Origin: Pseudomonas lini
GTDB lineage: Bacteria; Pseudomonadota; Gammaproteobacteria; Pseudomonadales; Pseudomonadaceae
DNA length: 64,000 nt
Direction: 5' to 3'
Assembly: GCF_001042905.1 (NCBI RefSeq)
Contig: NZ_JYLB01000004.1
Span: 434,001-498,000 of the forward strand
The notes below the pieces were generated by a model that was not told where the DNA came from, made no database searches, and worked only from the letters and a program-made list of their open reading frames with translations. Position numbers and translations under genes: made by a program. Positions 34,893 through 44,626 of this stretch are shown in pieces; the first letter of the stretch is position 1; every line of letters starts with the position of its first letter.

Positions 34893-36725
34893 TCAATCGA
34901 TCCCGACAAACCCTCCGGTCTGGTGCTGCCACAACCGCGCATACAACCCGCCATGGGCCAGCAGTTCGGCGTGGCTGCCGGTTTCGGCGATCTTGCCGTT
35001 TTCCAGCACCACCAAGCGGTCCATCCGCGCGATGGTCGAGAGGCGGTGGGCGATGGCGATCACGGTCTTGCCCTGCATCAGGGTTTCGAGGCTTTCCTGA
35101 ATCGCCGCTTCGACTTCCGAGTCCAGTGCCGAGGTGGCTTCGTCCATGATCAGGATCGGCGCGTCCTTGAGCAGCACCCGGGCGATGGCAATCCGCTGAC
35201 GCTGGCCACCAGAGAGTTTCACTCCGCGTTCACCGACGTGAGCATCGAAACCGGTGCGGCCTTCAGAGTCCGACAGTAACGGGATGAATTCGTCGGCGCG
35301 GGCCTTGTGCACTGCTTCCCAGAGCTCGGCGTCGGTGGCGTCGGGTTTGCCGTACAGCAAATTGTCGCGGATCGAACGGTGCAGCAGCGAGGTGTCCTGG
35401 GTGATCATGCCGATGCGTTCACGCAGGCTTTCCTGACCGACTTCGGCGATGTTCTGGCCGTCGATGAGAATCCGTCCGCCCTGCACGTCATACAGGCGCA
35501 ACAGCAGATTGACCAGCGTCGATTTGCCGGCACCGGAGGGGCCGATCAGGCCGATTTTCTCACCGGGCTTGATGGTCAGGTTGAGGTCGCTGATGATCCC
35601 GCTTTTCTTGCTGTAGTGAAAATCGACGTGATCGAAACGCACCTCACCACAGGCCACCGCCAAGGGTTTCGCCTGTTCACGGTCGGTGACGCTGACCGGT
35701 TGAGCGATGGTTTTCAGACCGTCTTGAACGGCACCGATGTCTTCGAAAATGCCGTTAACCACCCACATGATCCAGCCGGACATGTTGACGATCCGGATCA
35801 CCAGACCGGTGGCCAGGGCAATCGCGCCGACCGAGATCAGCGACTGCGTCCACAGCCACAGGGCCAACCCGGTGGTACCGACGATCAACAGGCCGTTCAT
35901 GCTGGTGATGACCACGTCCATGCTGGTGACCACACGGCCGGCCAGTTGGGCTTTTTCAGTCTGTTCTTCGATGGCTTCACGAGCGTACTGCTGTTCGAAG
36001 TTGGTGTGGGCGAACAGCTTGAGGGTGGTGATGTTGGTGTAGCCGTCGACAATCCGCCCCATGAGTTTGGAGCGCGCATCGGACGACACCACCGAACGTT
36101 CCTTCACACGCGGCACGAAGTAGCAGAGCGCGCCGATATACGCTGCCATCCACATCAGCAGCGGGATCATCAGACGCCAGTCGGCTTCGGCAAACAGCAC
36201 CAGTGAGCTGATGGCGTAGATCAGCACGTGCCACAGCGCGTCCACCGCTTGTACGGCAGAGTCGCGCAGCGAGTTGCCGGTTTGCATGATGCGTTGGGCG
36301 ATGCGCCCGGCGAAGTCGTTCTGGAAAAAATTCAGACTCTGTTTGAGCACGTAACTGTGGTTCTGCCAGCGAATCAGGCTGGTCATGCCGGGGTTCAGGG
36401 TCTGATGCACCAGCAAGTCATGCAGGCCAACGAATACTGGGCGCAGAATCAGTGCAACCACCGCCATCCAGGCCAATTCGAGACCGTGATCCTGGAAAAA
36501 GTTGACGTTCGGGGTGCCTTGCGCCAGGTCGATGATGCGGCTCAGGTAGCTGAACAGTGCCACTTCGATCAGTGCGCCGAACAGGCCGACGATCAGCAGG
36601 ACGGCGAAACTCGGCCAGACCTGTTTCAGGTAATAGGTATAGAAGGGGAGAACCCGATCCGGCGGAGCCGCCGTCGGTGCATCGCGGAAAATGTCGATCA
36701 GTTTTTCAAAACGGCGATAAAGCAT
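34893..36725 (-). CDS. ABC exporter, fused membrane and ATPase domains (MsbA-like)
   Basis: 610 residues: a type-I exporter transmembrane domain (about 35-340, six spans) and a C-terminal nucleotide-binding domain with Walker A GPSGAGKST, signature LSGGQ and Walker B ILIMDEATSALD. Forms a homo- or heterodimer exporting lipids, drugs or peptides; the substrate cannot be read. Start 36725 (MLYRRFEKLIDIFRDAP) is chosen over a longer frame. No second half-transporter gene is adjacent, so a homodimer is likely. Confidence 0.9.
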   Translation of the reverse strand: MLYRRFEKLIDIFRDAPTAAPPDRVLPFYTYYLKQVWPSFAVLLIVGLFGALIEVALFSYLSRIIDLAQGTPNVNFFQDHGLELAWMAVVALILRPVFVGLHDLLVHQTLNPGMTSLIRWQNHSYVLKQSLNFFQNDFAGRIAQRIMQTGNSLRDSAVQAVDALWHVLIYAISSLVLFAEADWRLMIPLLMWMAAYIGALCYFVPRVKERSVVSSDARSKLMGRIVDGYTNITTLKLFAHTNFEQQYAREAIEEQTEKAQLAGRVVTSMDVVITSMNGLLIVGTTGLALWLWTQSLISVGAIALATGLVIRIVNMSGWIMWVVNGIFEDIGAVQDGLKTIAQPVSVTDREQAKPLAVACGEVRFDHVDFHYSKKSGIISDLNLTIKPGEKIGLIGPSGAGKSTLVNLLLRLYDVQGGRILIDGQNIAEVGQESLRERIGMITQDTSLLHRSIRDNLLYGKPDATDAELWEAVHKARADEFIPLLSDSEGRTGFDAHVGERGVKLSGGQRQRIAIARVLLKDAPILIMDEATSALDSEVEAAIQESLETLMQGKTVIAIAHRLSTIARMDRLVVLENGKIAETGSHAELLAHGGLYARLWQHQTGGFVGID

Positions 36726-36818
36726 CAGTTCTTCGCCCGCGCACGGGCTCTCCTTTAAACGATATGAGCGGCGCCGGAAGCACCGGCGGCCGCTCAAAAC
36801 TCCCTGTTCAGCTTAGTC

Positions 36819-37376
36819 TCAGTCGATGCGCTTGGCCGACTTGATGAACACGGGATCGGCTGGCACGTCTTTCATGCCGCTTTTGGTGGTGGTCTGGGAG
36901 TTGACGATGACATCGACGACATCCATGCCTTTAACGACTTTACCGAACACGGCATAACCGTCGCCCTGGTCCAGGAAATCGTTGTCTTTGACGTTGATGA
37001 AGAACTGGCTGGTGGCCGAATCCGGGACGGAAGTACGGGCCATGGACAGCGTGCCACGCACGTTATGCAGGCCGTTTTTGGATTCGTTCTTGATTGGCGC
37101 CTTGGTTTCTTTTTGCTGCATCTGTTGAGTGAAACCACCGCCCTGGACCATGAACCCAGGAATCACACGGTGAAAAATCGTGTTGTTGTAGAAGCCGCTG
37201 TCGACGTACTCAAGGAAGTTCTTGGTACTGATCGGCGCCTTGACCGGGTCCAGTTCGATTTCGATCTGGCCGTTGGTGGTTTCCAGCAGCACGTGCGGCG
37301 CCTTGGCGGGCGTGGCGGCCATCAGGTTGGCGGCAAACAGAACAGAGCCGGCGACGAGGGCGATTTTTTTCAGCAT
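36819..37376 (-). CDS. ppiA: Periplasmic peptidyl-prolyl cis-trans isomerase (cyclophilin)
   Basis: 185 residues with a signal peptide ([20 protein letters not shown]) and a cyclophilin domain: [15 protein letters not shown] with the catalytic arginine, then GTLSMART and [14 protein letters not shown]. Assists folding in the periplasm. Its stop is 93 bp upstream of the ABC exporter start on the same strand, and it lies 3 bp downstream of the hydrolase gene, suggesting one transcript with the latter. Confidence 0.93.
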   Translation of the reverse strand: MLKKIALVAGSVLFAANLMAATPAKAPHVLLETTNGQIEIELDPVKAPISTKNFLEYVDSGFYNNTIFHRVIPGFMVQGGGFTQQMQQKETKAPIKNESKNGLHNVRGTLSMARTSVPDSATSQFFINVKDNDFLDQGDGYAVFGKVVKGMDVVDVIVNSQTTTKSGMKDVPADPVFIKSAKRID

Positions 37377-37379
37377 AAG

Positions 37380-38183
37380 TCAGTGATCCTGAGTGGTGGT
37401 GTCGACTGCGGTGAGAAACTCGAGCAGCGTTTGGTTGAAACGTTCGGGTTGATCCAGCGGGGTGGCGTGGCGCGAGTCGGCGATCACCACCAGCCGCGCA
37501 TCGGGCAGCAGTTTTACATAGGTTTCTTTCAATGCGACCGGGGTGTAGTCACGGTCGGCGCTGACGATGAGGGTTGGACAGGAAACCTTGGAAAGTCGTT
37601 CCTGAACCCCCCAGCCAACGATGGCATCGAAGCTGGCGAGATAAGCATGTTTGTCGTTTTTTGCCCAGCGCGCCGCTATTTTTTGTCGTAACGAAGCTTG
37701 TTCAGGCTTGGGAAACAGTTTGGCGCCCAGGGCCTTGCCGATGGTGCCCATGCTCAGCGCGCGCATCAGACTCCAGCGCTTGAACCACTGCCAGTAGTCG
37801 TTGCGGCTGCGCCGTTTGACTTCGGGCGCGCTGTTGACGATGCACAGGCTCTTGAGCAGTTGCGGCTGGTCCACCGCCAGTTGAAAAGCGATCATGCCAC
37901 CCATTGAAAGCCCGACAAGATGTGCAGGGCCAAGATTCAAGTGTTCCATCAACGCAATCAGGTCGGCGCTGAACCCGGGGATGCTGTAGCGCTCGCGGGG
38001 CTTGTCGGAGCGCCCGTGGCCGCGCACATCCGGGACAATCACTCGATGGTGGGCCGAGAGCGCCGGAATCTGCATTTCCCAGTCCAGGGTGCTGGAGCCC
38101 AGCCCATGGACCAGCAGCAACGGCGTGCCGTGGCCATATTCCTCATAGTGCAGGTTGCAACCTTCATGTTCGAAATAGGCCAT
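37380..38183 (-). CDS. Alpha/beta hydrolase (3-oxoadipate enol-lactonase-like)
   Basis: 267 residues. LLLVHGLGSSTLDWEMQ (oxyanion), VPDVRGHGRSDKP, nucleophile GLSMGG, acid in VSADRDYTP and histidine in DSRHATPLDQPERF. General esterase/lactonase fold; no aromatic-catabolism genes nearby support a specific substrate. Followed 3 bp later by ppiA. Confidence 0.85.
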   Translation of the reverse strand: MAYFEHEGCNLHYEEYGHGTPLLLVHGLGSSTLDWEMQIPALSAHHRVIVPDVRGHGRSDKPRERYSIPGFSADLIALMEHLNLGPAHLVGLSMGGMIAFQLAVDQPQLLKSLCIVNSAPEVKRRSRNDYWQWFKRWSLMRALSMGTIGKALGAKLFPKPEQASLRQKIAARWAKNDKHAYLASFDAIVGWGVQERLSKVSCPTLIVSADRDYTPVALKETYVKLLPDARLVVIADSRHATPLDQPERFNQTLLEFLTAVDTTTQDH

Positions 38184-38197
38184 GGGTACACTCCGTG

Positions 38198-39121
38198 TCA
38201 GGCTTGTTCAGGGGCGGCGAAGGGCGCATCCAGCGGCGCGGTATCGAAGGTGCGCAGCAGTTCGATGAGAATCTGCGTGGCCGGGCCCAAGGGTTTGTCC
38301 TTGTTCGAATACAGATAGAAGCTCGGGTTGCGGCTGCCGCCCTGGTCCAACGGTAGCACTTTGAGCGTACCTTCCTTGAGTTCGCGCTCGATCATGTGCC
38401 GAGGCAGCCAGGCGAAGCCCAGGCCGCTGCTGACGAAGGTCGCGGCGGTGGCCAGGCTGCCGACGGTCCAGCGCTGTTCGGCGCCGAGCCAGCCGACGTC
38501 TCGCGGTTGTTGACGGCCGGAGTCGCGGATCACCACTTGCATCTGGCTTTCCAGGTCCTGGAAGTTCAGTTCGCGGTTCAAGCGATGCAAGGAATGCTCG
38601 GGGTGGGCCACCGCGATGAATTCGACGTCGCTCAGTTCCGCGCCCAGGTAGCCAGGAATACTGAACCCGGTGATGGCCAGATCGGCCACGCCTTCAAGCA
38701 ACACCTCCTCGACACCCGACAACACTTCTTCGCGCAGACGCACCCGGCAGCCACGGCTTTGCGGCATGAACGCGGTCAGTGCGCGGACGAGGCGGGCGCT
38801 CGGGTAGGCGGCATCGACTACCAGCCGCACTTCCGCTTCCCAGCCTTGCTCCATGTGATGGGCCAGGTCTTCCAGTTGACTGGCCTGTTTCACCAGTTGC
38901 CGGGAGCGGCGCAGCAACACGCCGCCGGCCTCGGTGAGCACCGCTTTGCGGCCGTCGATGCGCAGCAATGGCACACCGAGCTGGTCCTGCATGCGCGCTA
39001 CGGTGTAGCTGACCGACGATTGCGAGCGGTGCAGCGCTTCGGCGGCCTGGGCGAAACCGCCGTGATCGACCACGGCCTGCAATGTTCGCCATTGATCAAG
39101 GGTCACGCGGGGCGCTTTCAT
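38198..39121 (-). CDS. LysR-family transcriptional regulator
   Basis: 307 residues: N-terminal helix-turn-helix (WRTLQAVVDHGGFAQAAEALHRSQSSVSYTVARMQ) and effector domain from about 93. It is 14 bp upstream of the hydrolase gene on the same strand, so it may regulate its own operon, or the divergent secreted-protein gene at 39171. Confidence 0.9.
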   Translation of the reverse strand: MKAPRVTLDQWRTLQAVVDHGGFAQAAEALHRSQSSVSYTVARMQDQLGVPLLRIDGRKAVLTEAGGVLLRRSRQLVKQASQLEDLAHHMEQGWEAEVRLVVDAAYPSARLVRALTAFMPQSRGCRVRLREEVLSGVEEVLLEGVADLAITGFSIPGYLGAELSDVEFIAVAHPEHSLHRLNRELNFQDLESQMQVVIRDSGRQQPRDVGWLGAEQRWTVGSLATAATFVSSGLGFAWLPRHMIERELKEGTLKVLPLDQGGSRNPSFYLYSNKDKPLGPATQILIELLRTFDTAPLDAPFAAPEQA

Positions 39122-39170
39122 GTTGAGCTCCTCTTGTCCTAAGCTGGCAGTCCTTATTGGAGGCTGCTGA

Positions 39171-39500
39171 ATGAAAAAACTTTGTAGTGTGATGGCGGGT
39201 TGTGCGGTGTTGGCAATGCTGCCGCTGACTGCGTTTGCTTATCCGATCGACGTTCAAAAGCAATTGAACGGCTTGAGCATCGACTACAACTCGTACGACA
39301 CGGATAACGACATCGCCTCCATTCAAGTGAACAACTACGGCAGTACTGATGCGATCTGCAGGGTGGTTTTCAACAATGGCCCGGAGTCGCCGCGTACCCG
39401 CACCATCGAAGTGCCCGCCGGTAAACACAAAAACGCCACCGCCAAGTTCACCCGGACCATCATCAAGATGCGTATCAACCTGACCTGCACCCCGAAATGA
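39171..39500 (+). CDS. Small secreted protein of unknown function
   Basis: 109 residues with a clear signal peptide (MKKLCSVMAGCAVLAMLPLT, cleavage after AFA, residue 23). The mature 86 residues contain two cysteines (DAICRVVF and NLTCTPK), which could form a disulfide, and a beta-sandwich-like pattern. Family not recognised. GGAGG-like site upstream; divergent from the LysR gene with a 49-bp gap. Confidence 0.8.
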   Translation: MKKLCSVMAGCAVLAMLPLTAFAYPIDVQKQLNGLSIDYNSYDTDNDIASIQVNNYGSTDAICRVVFNNGPESPRTRTIEVPAGKHKNATAKFTRTIIKMRINLTCTPK

Positions 39501-39510
39501 CTTTACAACC

Positions 39511-39603
39511 CTGTGGGAGCGGGCTTGCTCGCGAAGAGGGAGTATCAGTCGACATCAATGTTGCCTGACACACCGCTTTCGCGAGCAAGCCGGCTCCCAC
39601 AGG
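39511..39603. repeat. REP pair, TGTGGGAGCGGGCTTGCTCGCGAA type
   Basis: Inverted arms; the right arm carries one mismatch (AAGCCGGCTCCCAC). Confidence 0.9.
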
Positions 39604-39729
39604 GCATGCTCCGCTTATAAACGAATTTATCGATGCTTTATAGCAGTTATTTGCGCTTTTTCATCGATATGACTCTGTTTAACCTTCACTCCATCGACCT
39701 ACAGCATTCTCAGATGGAGGCTACATCCC

Positions 39730-40329
39730 ATGTCCCGCGTTCTGATCATCGAAAGCAGCGCCCGTCAGCAAGACTCGGTTTCCCGCCAGCTGACCCAGAC
39801 CTTCATCAGCCAATGGAAAGCGGCCCACCCGGCCGACCAGATCACCGTCCGTGACCTGGCCACCAACCCGGTGCCGCACTTGGACATCAACTTGTTGGGC
39901 GGCTGGATGAAACCTGCCGAACAACGCAATGACATCGAACAAGCCTCGCTGGAACGCTCCAACCTGCTGACCGATGAACTGCTGGCCGCCGACGTACTGG
40001 TAATGGCCGCGCCGATGTACAACTTCGCCATTCCAAGCACCCTCAAAGCCTGGCTCGACCATGTGCTGCGTGCCGGCGTGACCTTCAAGTACACCGAAAC
40101 CGGCCCGCAAGGTTTGCTCAACGGCAAGCGTGCTTATGTGCTGACCGCTCGCGGTGGTATCCATGCCGGAGCCGCCTCGGATCACCAGGAACCGTACCTG
40201 CGTCAGGTCATGGCTTTCATCGGCATCCACGACGTAACGTTTATTCACGCCGAAGGCATGAACCTGGGCGGCGGCTTCCAGGAGAAAGGCCTGAACCAGG
40301 CCAACGCCAAGCTTTCTCAGGTCGCCTGA
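39730..40329 (+). CDS. azoR: FMN-dependent NADH-azoreductase
   Basis: 199 residues of the flavodoxin-like AzoR family: phosphate loop SSARQQDSVSRQLT near 9-22, APMYNFAIPSTLKAWLDHVLRAGVTFKYT around 95-123 and LTARGGIH. Reduces azo dyes and quinones with NADH. ATG preceded by AGATGGAGG. A terminator follows at 40437. Confidence 0.93.
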   Translation: MSRVLIIESSARQQDSVSRQLTQTFISQWKAAHPADQITVRDLATNPVPHLDINLLGGWMKPAEQRNDIEQASLERSNLLTDELLAADVLVMAAPMYNFAIPSTLKAWLDHVLRAGVTFKYTETGPQGLLNGKRAYVLTARGGIHAGAASDHQEPYLRQVMAFIGIHDVTFIHAEGMNLGGGFQEKGLNQANAKLSQVA

Positions 40330-40436
40330 GCCGTTAATCGCCAGATAATCGCTGGATGGTCTAGTGACCTGGCGCAACCCTTCAAGCCTGTACGCGCATC
40401 GAACCTCCCTTTGCACTTGTTGCTCCTGAGTGCTCT

Positions 40437-40476
40437 AGCCCGATTGAACGCATTAGCGAGATCGGGCTTTTTTTTG
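40437..40476 (+). terminator. Terminator downstream of azoR
   Basis: AGCCCGAT-16 nt-ATCGGGCT followed by a run of T. Confidence 0.85.
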
Positions 40477-40506
40477 CCTGCGATTTAGTGAATGAGCACA
40501 CAACCC

Positions 40507-40598
40507 CTGTGGGAGCGGGCTTGCTCGCGAAGAGGGCGTGTCAGTGGATATTAATGTTGACTGACCCACCGCATTCGCGAGCAAGCCCGCTCCCACAG
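40507..40598. repeat. REP pair, TGTGGGAGCGGGCTTGCTCGCGAA type
   Basis: Inverted arms between azoR and the EamA gene. Confidence 0.9.
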
Positions 40599-40676
40599 TA
40601 GATTTGTGTATTGCCTGACTGTTCGCGATCAAGGGCAAAACCCGCTATCGTCGCCGCCATTCGAAATGAGGCGACC

Positions 40677-41543
40677 ATGGGCTATCTACTTTTTGTCACG
40701 CTGATCCAGGCGTTTTCCTTCAGTTTGATCGGCGAATACCTGGCGGGGCATGTCGACAGTTACTTCGCGGTGCTGGTGCGGGTGCTGCTGGCAGGGCTCG
40801 TGTTCATTCCGCTGACGCGCTGGCGTCAGGTCGAGCCGGCGTTCATGCGCGGGATGTTGCTGATCGGCGCGTTGCAGTTTGGCGTGACTTACGTCTGTTT
40901 GTATTTGAGCTTCCGGGTGCTGACGGTGCCGGAAGTGTTGCTGTTCACCATCCTCACGCCGCTGCACGTGACCCTGATCGAAGATGCGCTGAACCGGCGC
41001 TTCAATCCGTGGGCGTTGATCGCGGCATTGGTGGCGGTACTCGGGGCGGCAGTGATTCGCTATGACCGGATCAACCCGGACTTCTTCATGGGTTTCCTGC
41101 TGCTGCAACTGGCCAACTTCACCTACGCCGCCGGGCAGGTGCTCTACAAACATCTGGTGGCCCGACATCCGAGCGATCTGCCGCACTACCGGCGCTTCGG
41201 CTACTTCTACCTGGGTGCGTTGGCGGTGGCGTTGCCGGCGTTTCTGCTGTTCGGCAAACAGAACTTCCTGCCTGAAGCGCCACTGCAATGGGGCGTGCTG
41301 CTGTTCCTCGGCCTCGTCTCGACCGCGCTGGGTTTGTACTGGTGGAACAAGGGCGCGTGCCTGGTGAACGGCGGGACGCTGGCGGTGATGAACAATTTGC
41401 ATGTGCCGGTGGGGTTGCTGATCAACTTGCTGATCTGGAATCAGCATGAAGAGTTGGGACGGTTGTTGTTTGGTGGATCGGTGATTCTGATGGCGGTGTG
41501 GATTAGTCGGTTGGGTGTACGCAAACTTGTGGCTATCCACTGA
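40677..41543 (+). CDS. EamA/DMT-family transporter
   Basis: 288 residues with ten hydrophobic spans in two EamA repeats (about 1-135 and 145-280), starting MGYLLFVTLIQAFSFSLIGEYL. Drug/metabolite exporter family; substrate unknown. ATG 40677 follows TGAGGCGACC; an in-frame ATG at 40611 falls next to the REP and is not favoured. Confidence 0.88.
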   Translation: MGYLLFVTLIQAFSFSLIGEYLAGHVDSYFAVLVRVLLAGLVFIPLTRWRQVEPAFMRGMLLIGALQFGVTYVCLYLSFRVLTVPEVLLFTILTPLHVTLIEDALNRRFNPWALIAALVAVLGAAVIRYDRINPDFFMGFLLLQLANFTYAAGQVLYKHLVARHPSDLPHYRRFGYFYLGALAVALPAFLLFGKQNFLPEAPLQWGVLLFLGLVSTALGLYWWNKGACLVNGGTLAVMNNLHVPVGLLINLLIWNQHEELGRLLFGGSVILMAVWISRLGVRKLVAIH

Positions 41544-41546
41544 ACC

Positions 41547-41639
41547 CTGTGGGAGCGGGCTTGCCCGCGAAAGCATTGTGTCAGGCAATATTGATATCGA
41601 CTGACATGGCCTCATCGCGGGCAAGCCCGCTCCCACAGG
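41547..41639. repeat. REP pair, TGTGGGAGCGGGCTTGCCCGCGA type
   Basis: Inverted arms between convergent genes. Confidence 0.9.
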
Positions 41640-41651
41640 TTAGAGGCGCTG

Positions 41652-42950
41652 CTACATAACGTGTTTTTCAGACTCGGGAATGTGGCTCGCGCCCAGCACC
41701 GCCGGGAGCAACCCCGACCGCAAATCCCCACCGCTCGGCTGCTGATAAAGGCTCAAGCCAAACTCTGGCAGCACTGCCAGCAGGTAATCGAAAATATCCC
41801 CCTGAATCCGCTCGTAATCAGCCCACACGGTGGTGCGGGTGAAACAGTAGATTTCCAGCGGGATGCCCTGAGCGGTGGTCTGCATCTGGCGAACCATGCA
41901 GGTCATGTTCGGCTGAATCTCCGGGTGGCTCTTCAGATACGCCAACGCATAGGCGCGGAAGGTGCCGATATTGGTCATCCGTCGACGGTTGGCCGACATC
42001 GCCGCGACGTTGCCCTGTGCTTCGTTCCAGGCCTTGAGCTCGGCTTTCTTGCGGCTCATGTAGTCGGTCAGCAGATGCACCTGAGCCAACTTCAGCTCTT
42101 CGTCATCGCGAATGAAGCGTACGCCGCTGGCGTCTATGAACAGGCTGCGCTTGATTCGGCGCCCGCCGGACTGCTGCATGCCGCGCCAGTTCTTGAACGA
42201 CTCGGACATCAGGCGCCAGGTCGGAATCGACACAATGGTCTTGTCGAAATTCTGCACCTTGACCGTGTGCAAGGTAATGTCCACCACGTCACCGTCGGCA
42301 CCGACTTGCGGCATCTCGATCCAGTCACCGACCCGCAGCATGTCGTTGCTGGTCAGTTGCACGCTGGCAACGAACGACAACAGAGTGTCCTTGTAGACCA
42401 ACAGAATCACCGCCGACATGGCGCCCAGACCCGACAGCAGCAACAGCGGCGAACGGTCGATCAACGTGGCGACGATGATGATCGCGCCAAACACGAACAA
42501 CACCATTTTCGCCAGTTGCACATAGCCCTTGATCGAGCGGGTGCGGGCATGTTCGGTGCGGGCATAGATGTCCAGCAGGGCATTGAGCAATGCGCTGACG
42601 GCCAGCACCAGGAACAGAATGGTGAACGCCAGCGCCACGTTGCCGAGGAAGTTCAGGCTGGTTTTGCCCAACTCCGGCACCAGGTGCAGGCCGAACTGGA
42701 TCACCAGCGAGGGCGTCATCTGCGCCAGGCGATGAAACACTTTGTTGTGGCGAAAATCGGTGATCCAGTGCAGCGACGGCTGGCGGCCGAGTATTTTGGT
42801 CATATGAAGAATGAGGTAACGCGCCACTCGTCCGAGCACCAGCGCCACCACCAGCAGCAACATCAGCGCGAGCGTGGAATGCAGGAGCGGGTGCTGATCG
42901 AGAGCACCCCAGAGGTCTTGGGCGTTGAGCCAGAGCTGTTTGATATCCAT
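41652..42950 (-). CDS. MscS-family mechanosensitive channel (YbdG-like)
   Basis: 432 residues. N-terminal spans (about 22-45, 90-112, 135-160, 165-190), then the MscS pore helix and beta domain: GLGAMSAVILLVYKDTLLSFVASVQLTSNDMLRVGDWIEMP with VVDITLHTVKVQNFDKTIVSIP. The long C-terminal part resembles YbdG. Releases solutes on hypo-osmotic shock. ATG 42950 (MDIKQLW) is chosen over a longer frame lacking conservation. Confidence 0.9.
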   Translation of the reverse strand: MDIKQLWLNAQDLWGALDQHPLLHSTLALMLLLVVALVLGRVARYLILHMTKILGRQPSLHWITDFRHNKVFHRLAQMTPSLVIQFGLHLVPELGKTSLNFLGNVALAFTILFLVLAVSALLNALLDIYARTEHARTRSIKGYVQLAKMVLFVFGAIIIVATLIDRSPLLLLSGLGAMSAVILLVYKDTLLSFVASVQLTSNDMLRVGDWIEMPQVGADGDVVDITLHTVKVQNFDKTIVSIPTWRLMSESFKNWRGMQQSGGRRIKRSLFIDASGVRFIRDDEELKLAQVHLLTDYMSRKKAELKAWNEAQGNVAAMSANRRRMTNIGTFRAYALAYLKSHPEIQPNMTCMVRQMQTTAQGIPLEIYCFTRTTVWADYERIQGDIFDYLLAVLPEFGLSLYQQPSGGDLRSGLLPAVLGASHIPESEKHVM

Positions 42951-43143
42951 GGGTGAAAACGGTTCTTCTGTAGGCCGCGACGGGGCGATTAGAGCATTTA
43001 AGACGTTCCGGATGACGTTTTGAGACAAAACAGGCAACAAAAAAACCACTGTTTGCAGCCGTTTGTATAAAGAAACTCGGCCTTCGCGCTCGAAACCGTT
43101 ACCCTATGCAGCTGTTTTTTTGTATTTCTTCGAGGTAGCACCC

Positions 43144-44490
43144 GTGTTTTCCCAATTCGCCCTGCACGAACGCCTGCTCAAAGCCGTGGCCGAGCTTAAA
43201 TTTGTCGAGCCAACGCCTGTGCAAGCAGCGGCTATCCCGCTCGCGCTCCAGGGGCGTGACCTGCGGGTGACAGCGCAAACCGGTAGCGGCAAAACCGCGG
43301 CCTTCGTTTTGCCGATCCTCAACCGCTTGATCGGCCCGGCCAAAGTCCGTGTCAGCATCAAGACCCTGATCCTGCTGCCAACCCGCGAGCTGGCCCAGCA
43401 GACCATCAAGGAAGTCGAGCGCTTCGCTCAGTTCACCTTCATCAAGTCCGGCCTGATCACCGGCGGTGAAGACTTCAAGGTCCAGGCCGCCATGCTGCGC
43501 AAGGTGCCGGACATCCTGATCGGTACGCCGGGCCGGATGATCGAGCAACTGAACGCCGGCAACCTCGACCTCAAGGAAGTCGAAGTGCTGGTGCTCGACG
43601 AAGCCGACCGCATGCTCGACATGGGCTTTGCCGAAGACGTGCAGCGTCTGGTGGACGAATGCACCAACCGTCAGCAGACCATGCTGTTCTCCGCCACCAC
43701 CGGCGGTTCGGGCCTGCGCGAGATGGTCGCCAAGGTCCTGAACAACCCTGAACACTTGCAGCTGAACAACGTCAGCGATCTGAACGCCACCACTCGTCAG
43801 CAGATCATCACCGCCGACCACAATCAGCACAAAGAACAGATCGTGAACTGGCTGCTGGCCAACGAGACCTATCAGAAGGCCATCGTGTTCACCAACACCC
43901 GGGCCATGGCTGACCGTATCTACGGCCGCCTGGTGGCGCAGGAATACAAAGCGTTCGTGCTGCACGGCGACAAAGACCAGAAAGACCGCAAACTGGCCAT
44001 CGACCGTCTGAAGCAGGGCGGCGTGAAGATCCTCGTGGCCACCGACGTTGCGGCCCGTGGCCTGGACGTGGAAGGCCTGGACCTGGTGATCAACTTCGAC
44101 ATGCCGCGCAGCGGCGACGAATACGTTCACCGCATCGGTCGCACCGGCCGCGCCGGCAACGATGGCCTGGCCATCTCGCTGATCTGCCATGGCGACTGGA
44201 ACCTGATGTCGAGCGTCGAGCGCTACCTCAAGCAGAGCTTCGAGCGCCGCACCATCAAGGAAGTCAAAGGCACCTACGGCGGACCGAAAAAGGTCAAGGC
44301 CTCGGGTAAAGCCGTTGGCGTGAAGAAGAAAAAAGTCGACGCCAAAGGCGACAAGAAGAAGACCGGCGCCAAGGCTCCGACCAAGCGCAAGATCGCCAAC
44401 CGCCCGAAGACCGACGCCCTGTCGCTGGTCAGCAAGGACGGCATGGCCCCGCTCAAGCGCCGCAAGCCGGAAGCGCCGGCTGCTGAATAA
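43144..44490 (+). CDS. DEAD-box ATP-dependent RNA helicase
   Basis: 448 residues. Motifs in order: Q motif FVEPTPVQAAAIP, I AQTGSGKTAAF, Ia PTRELAQQ, II VLDEADRMLDMGF, III SATTGG, V ATDVAARGLDVEGLD, VI HRIGRTGRAG. A lysine-rich tail (about 395-448) probably binds RNA. Relatives (RhlE/SrmB) act in ribosome assembly and mRNA decay. I use GTG 43144, which has GAGGTAG at good spacing; the frame extends upstream to 43063 without conservation. Confidence 0.92.
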   Translation: MFSQFALHERLLKAVAELKFVEPTPVQAAAIPLALQGRDLRVTAQTGSGKTAAFVLPILNRLIGPAKVRVSIKTLILLPTRELAQQTIKEVERFAQFTFIKSGLITGGEDFKVQAAMLRKVPDILIGTPGRMIEQLNAGNLDLKEVEVLVLDEADRMLDMGFAEDVQRLVDECTNRQQTMLFSATTGGSGLREMVAKVLNNPEHLQLNNVSDLNATTRQQIITADHNQHKEQIVNWLLANETYQKAIVFTNTRAMADRIYGRLVAQEYKAFVLHGDKDQKDRKLAIDRLKQGGVKILVATDVAARGLDVEGLDLVINFDMPRSGDEYVHRIGRTGRAGNDGLAISLICHGDWNLMSSVERYLKQSFERRTIKEVKGTYGGPKKVKASGKAVGVKKKKVDAKGDKKKTGAKAPTKRKIANRPKTDALSLVSKDGMAPLKRRKPEAPAAE

Positions 44491-44513
44491 AGCGCGGTAG
44501 CGATCCCATAAAA

Positions 44514-44541
44514 AACCCGGACAGTGTCCGGGTTTTTTTTC
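44514..44541 (+). terminator. Terminator of the helicase gene
   Basis: AACCCGGACA-GTGTCCGGGTT followed by a T run. Confidence 0.92.
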
Positions 44542-44544
44542 GTC

Positions 44545-44615
44545 AAAAAATCGCAGCAGCTCCTACAGCTGCACGCTCAAACCGGTGTAGGAGCTGCCGA
44601 AGGCTGCGATCTTTT
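44545..44615. repeat. REP pair, GTAGGAGCTGCCG type
   Basis: Left arm shortened (AAATCGCAGCAGCTCCTACA), right arm full (GTAGGAGCTGCCGAAGGCTG CGATC). Confidence 0.85.
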
Positions 44616-44626
44616 GATCTTGCCGT

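Noticed and set aside
2332..44615. REP series as a CRISPR array
   Set aside because: Repeats are palindromic, kilobases apart, in pairs, with no regular spacers or cas genes.
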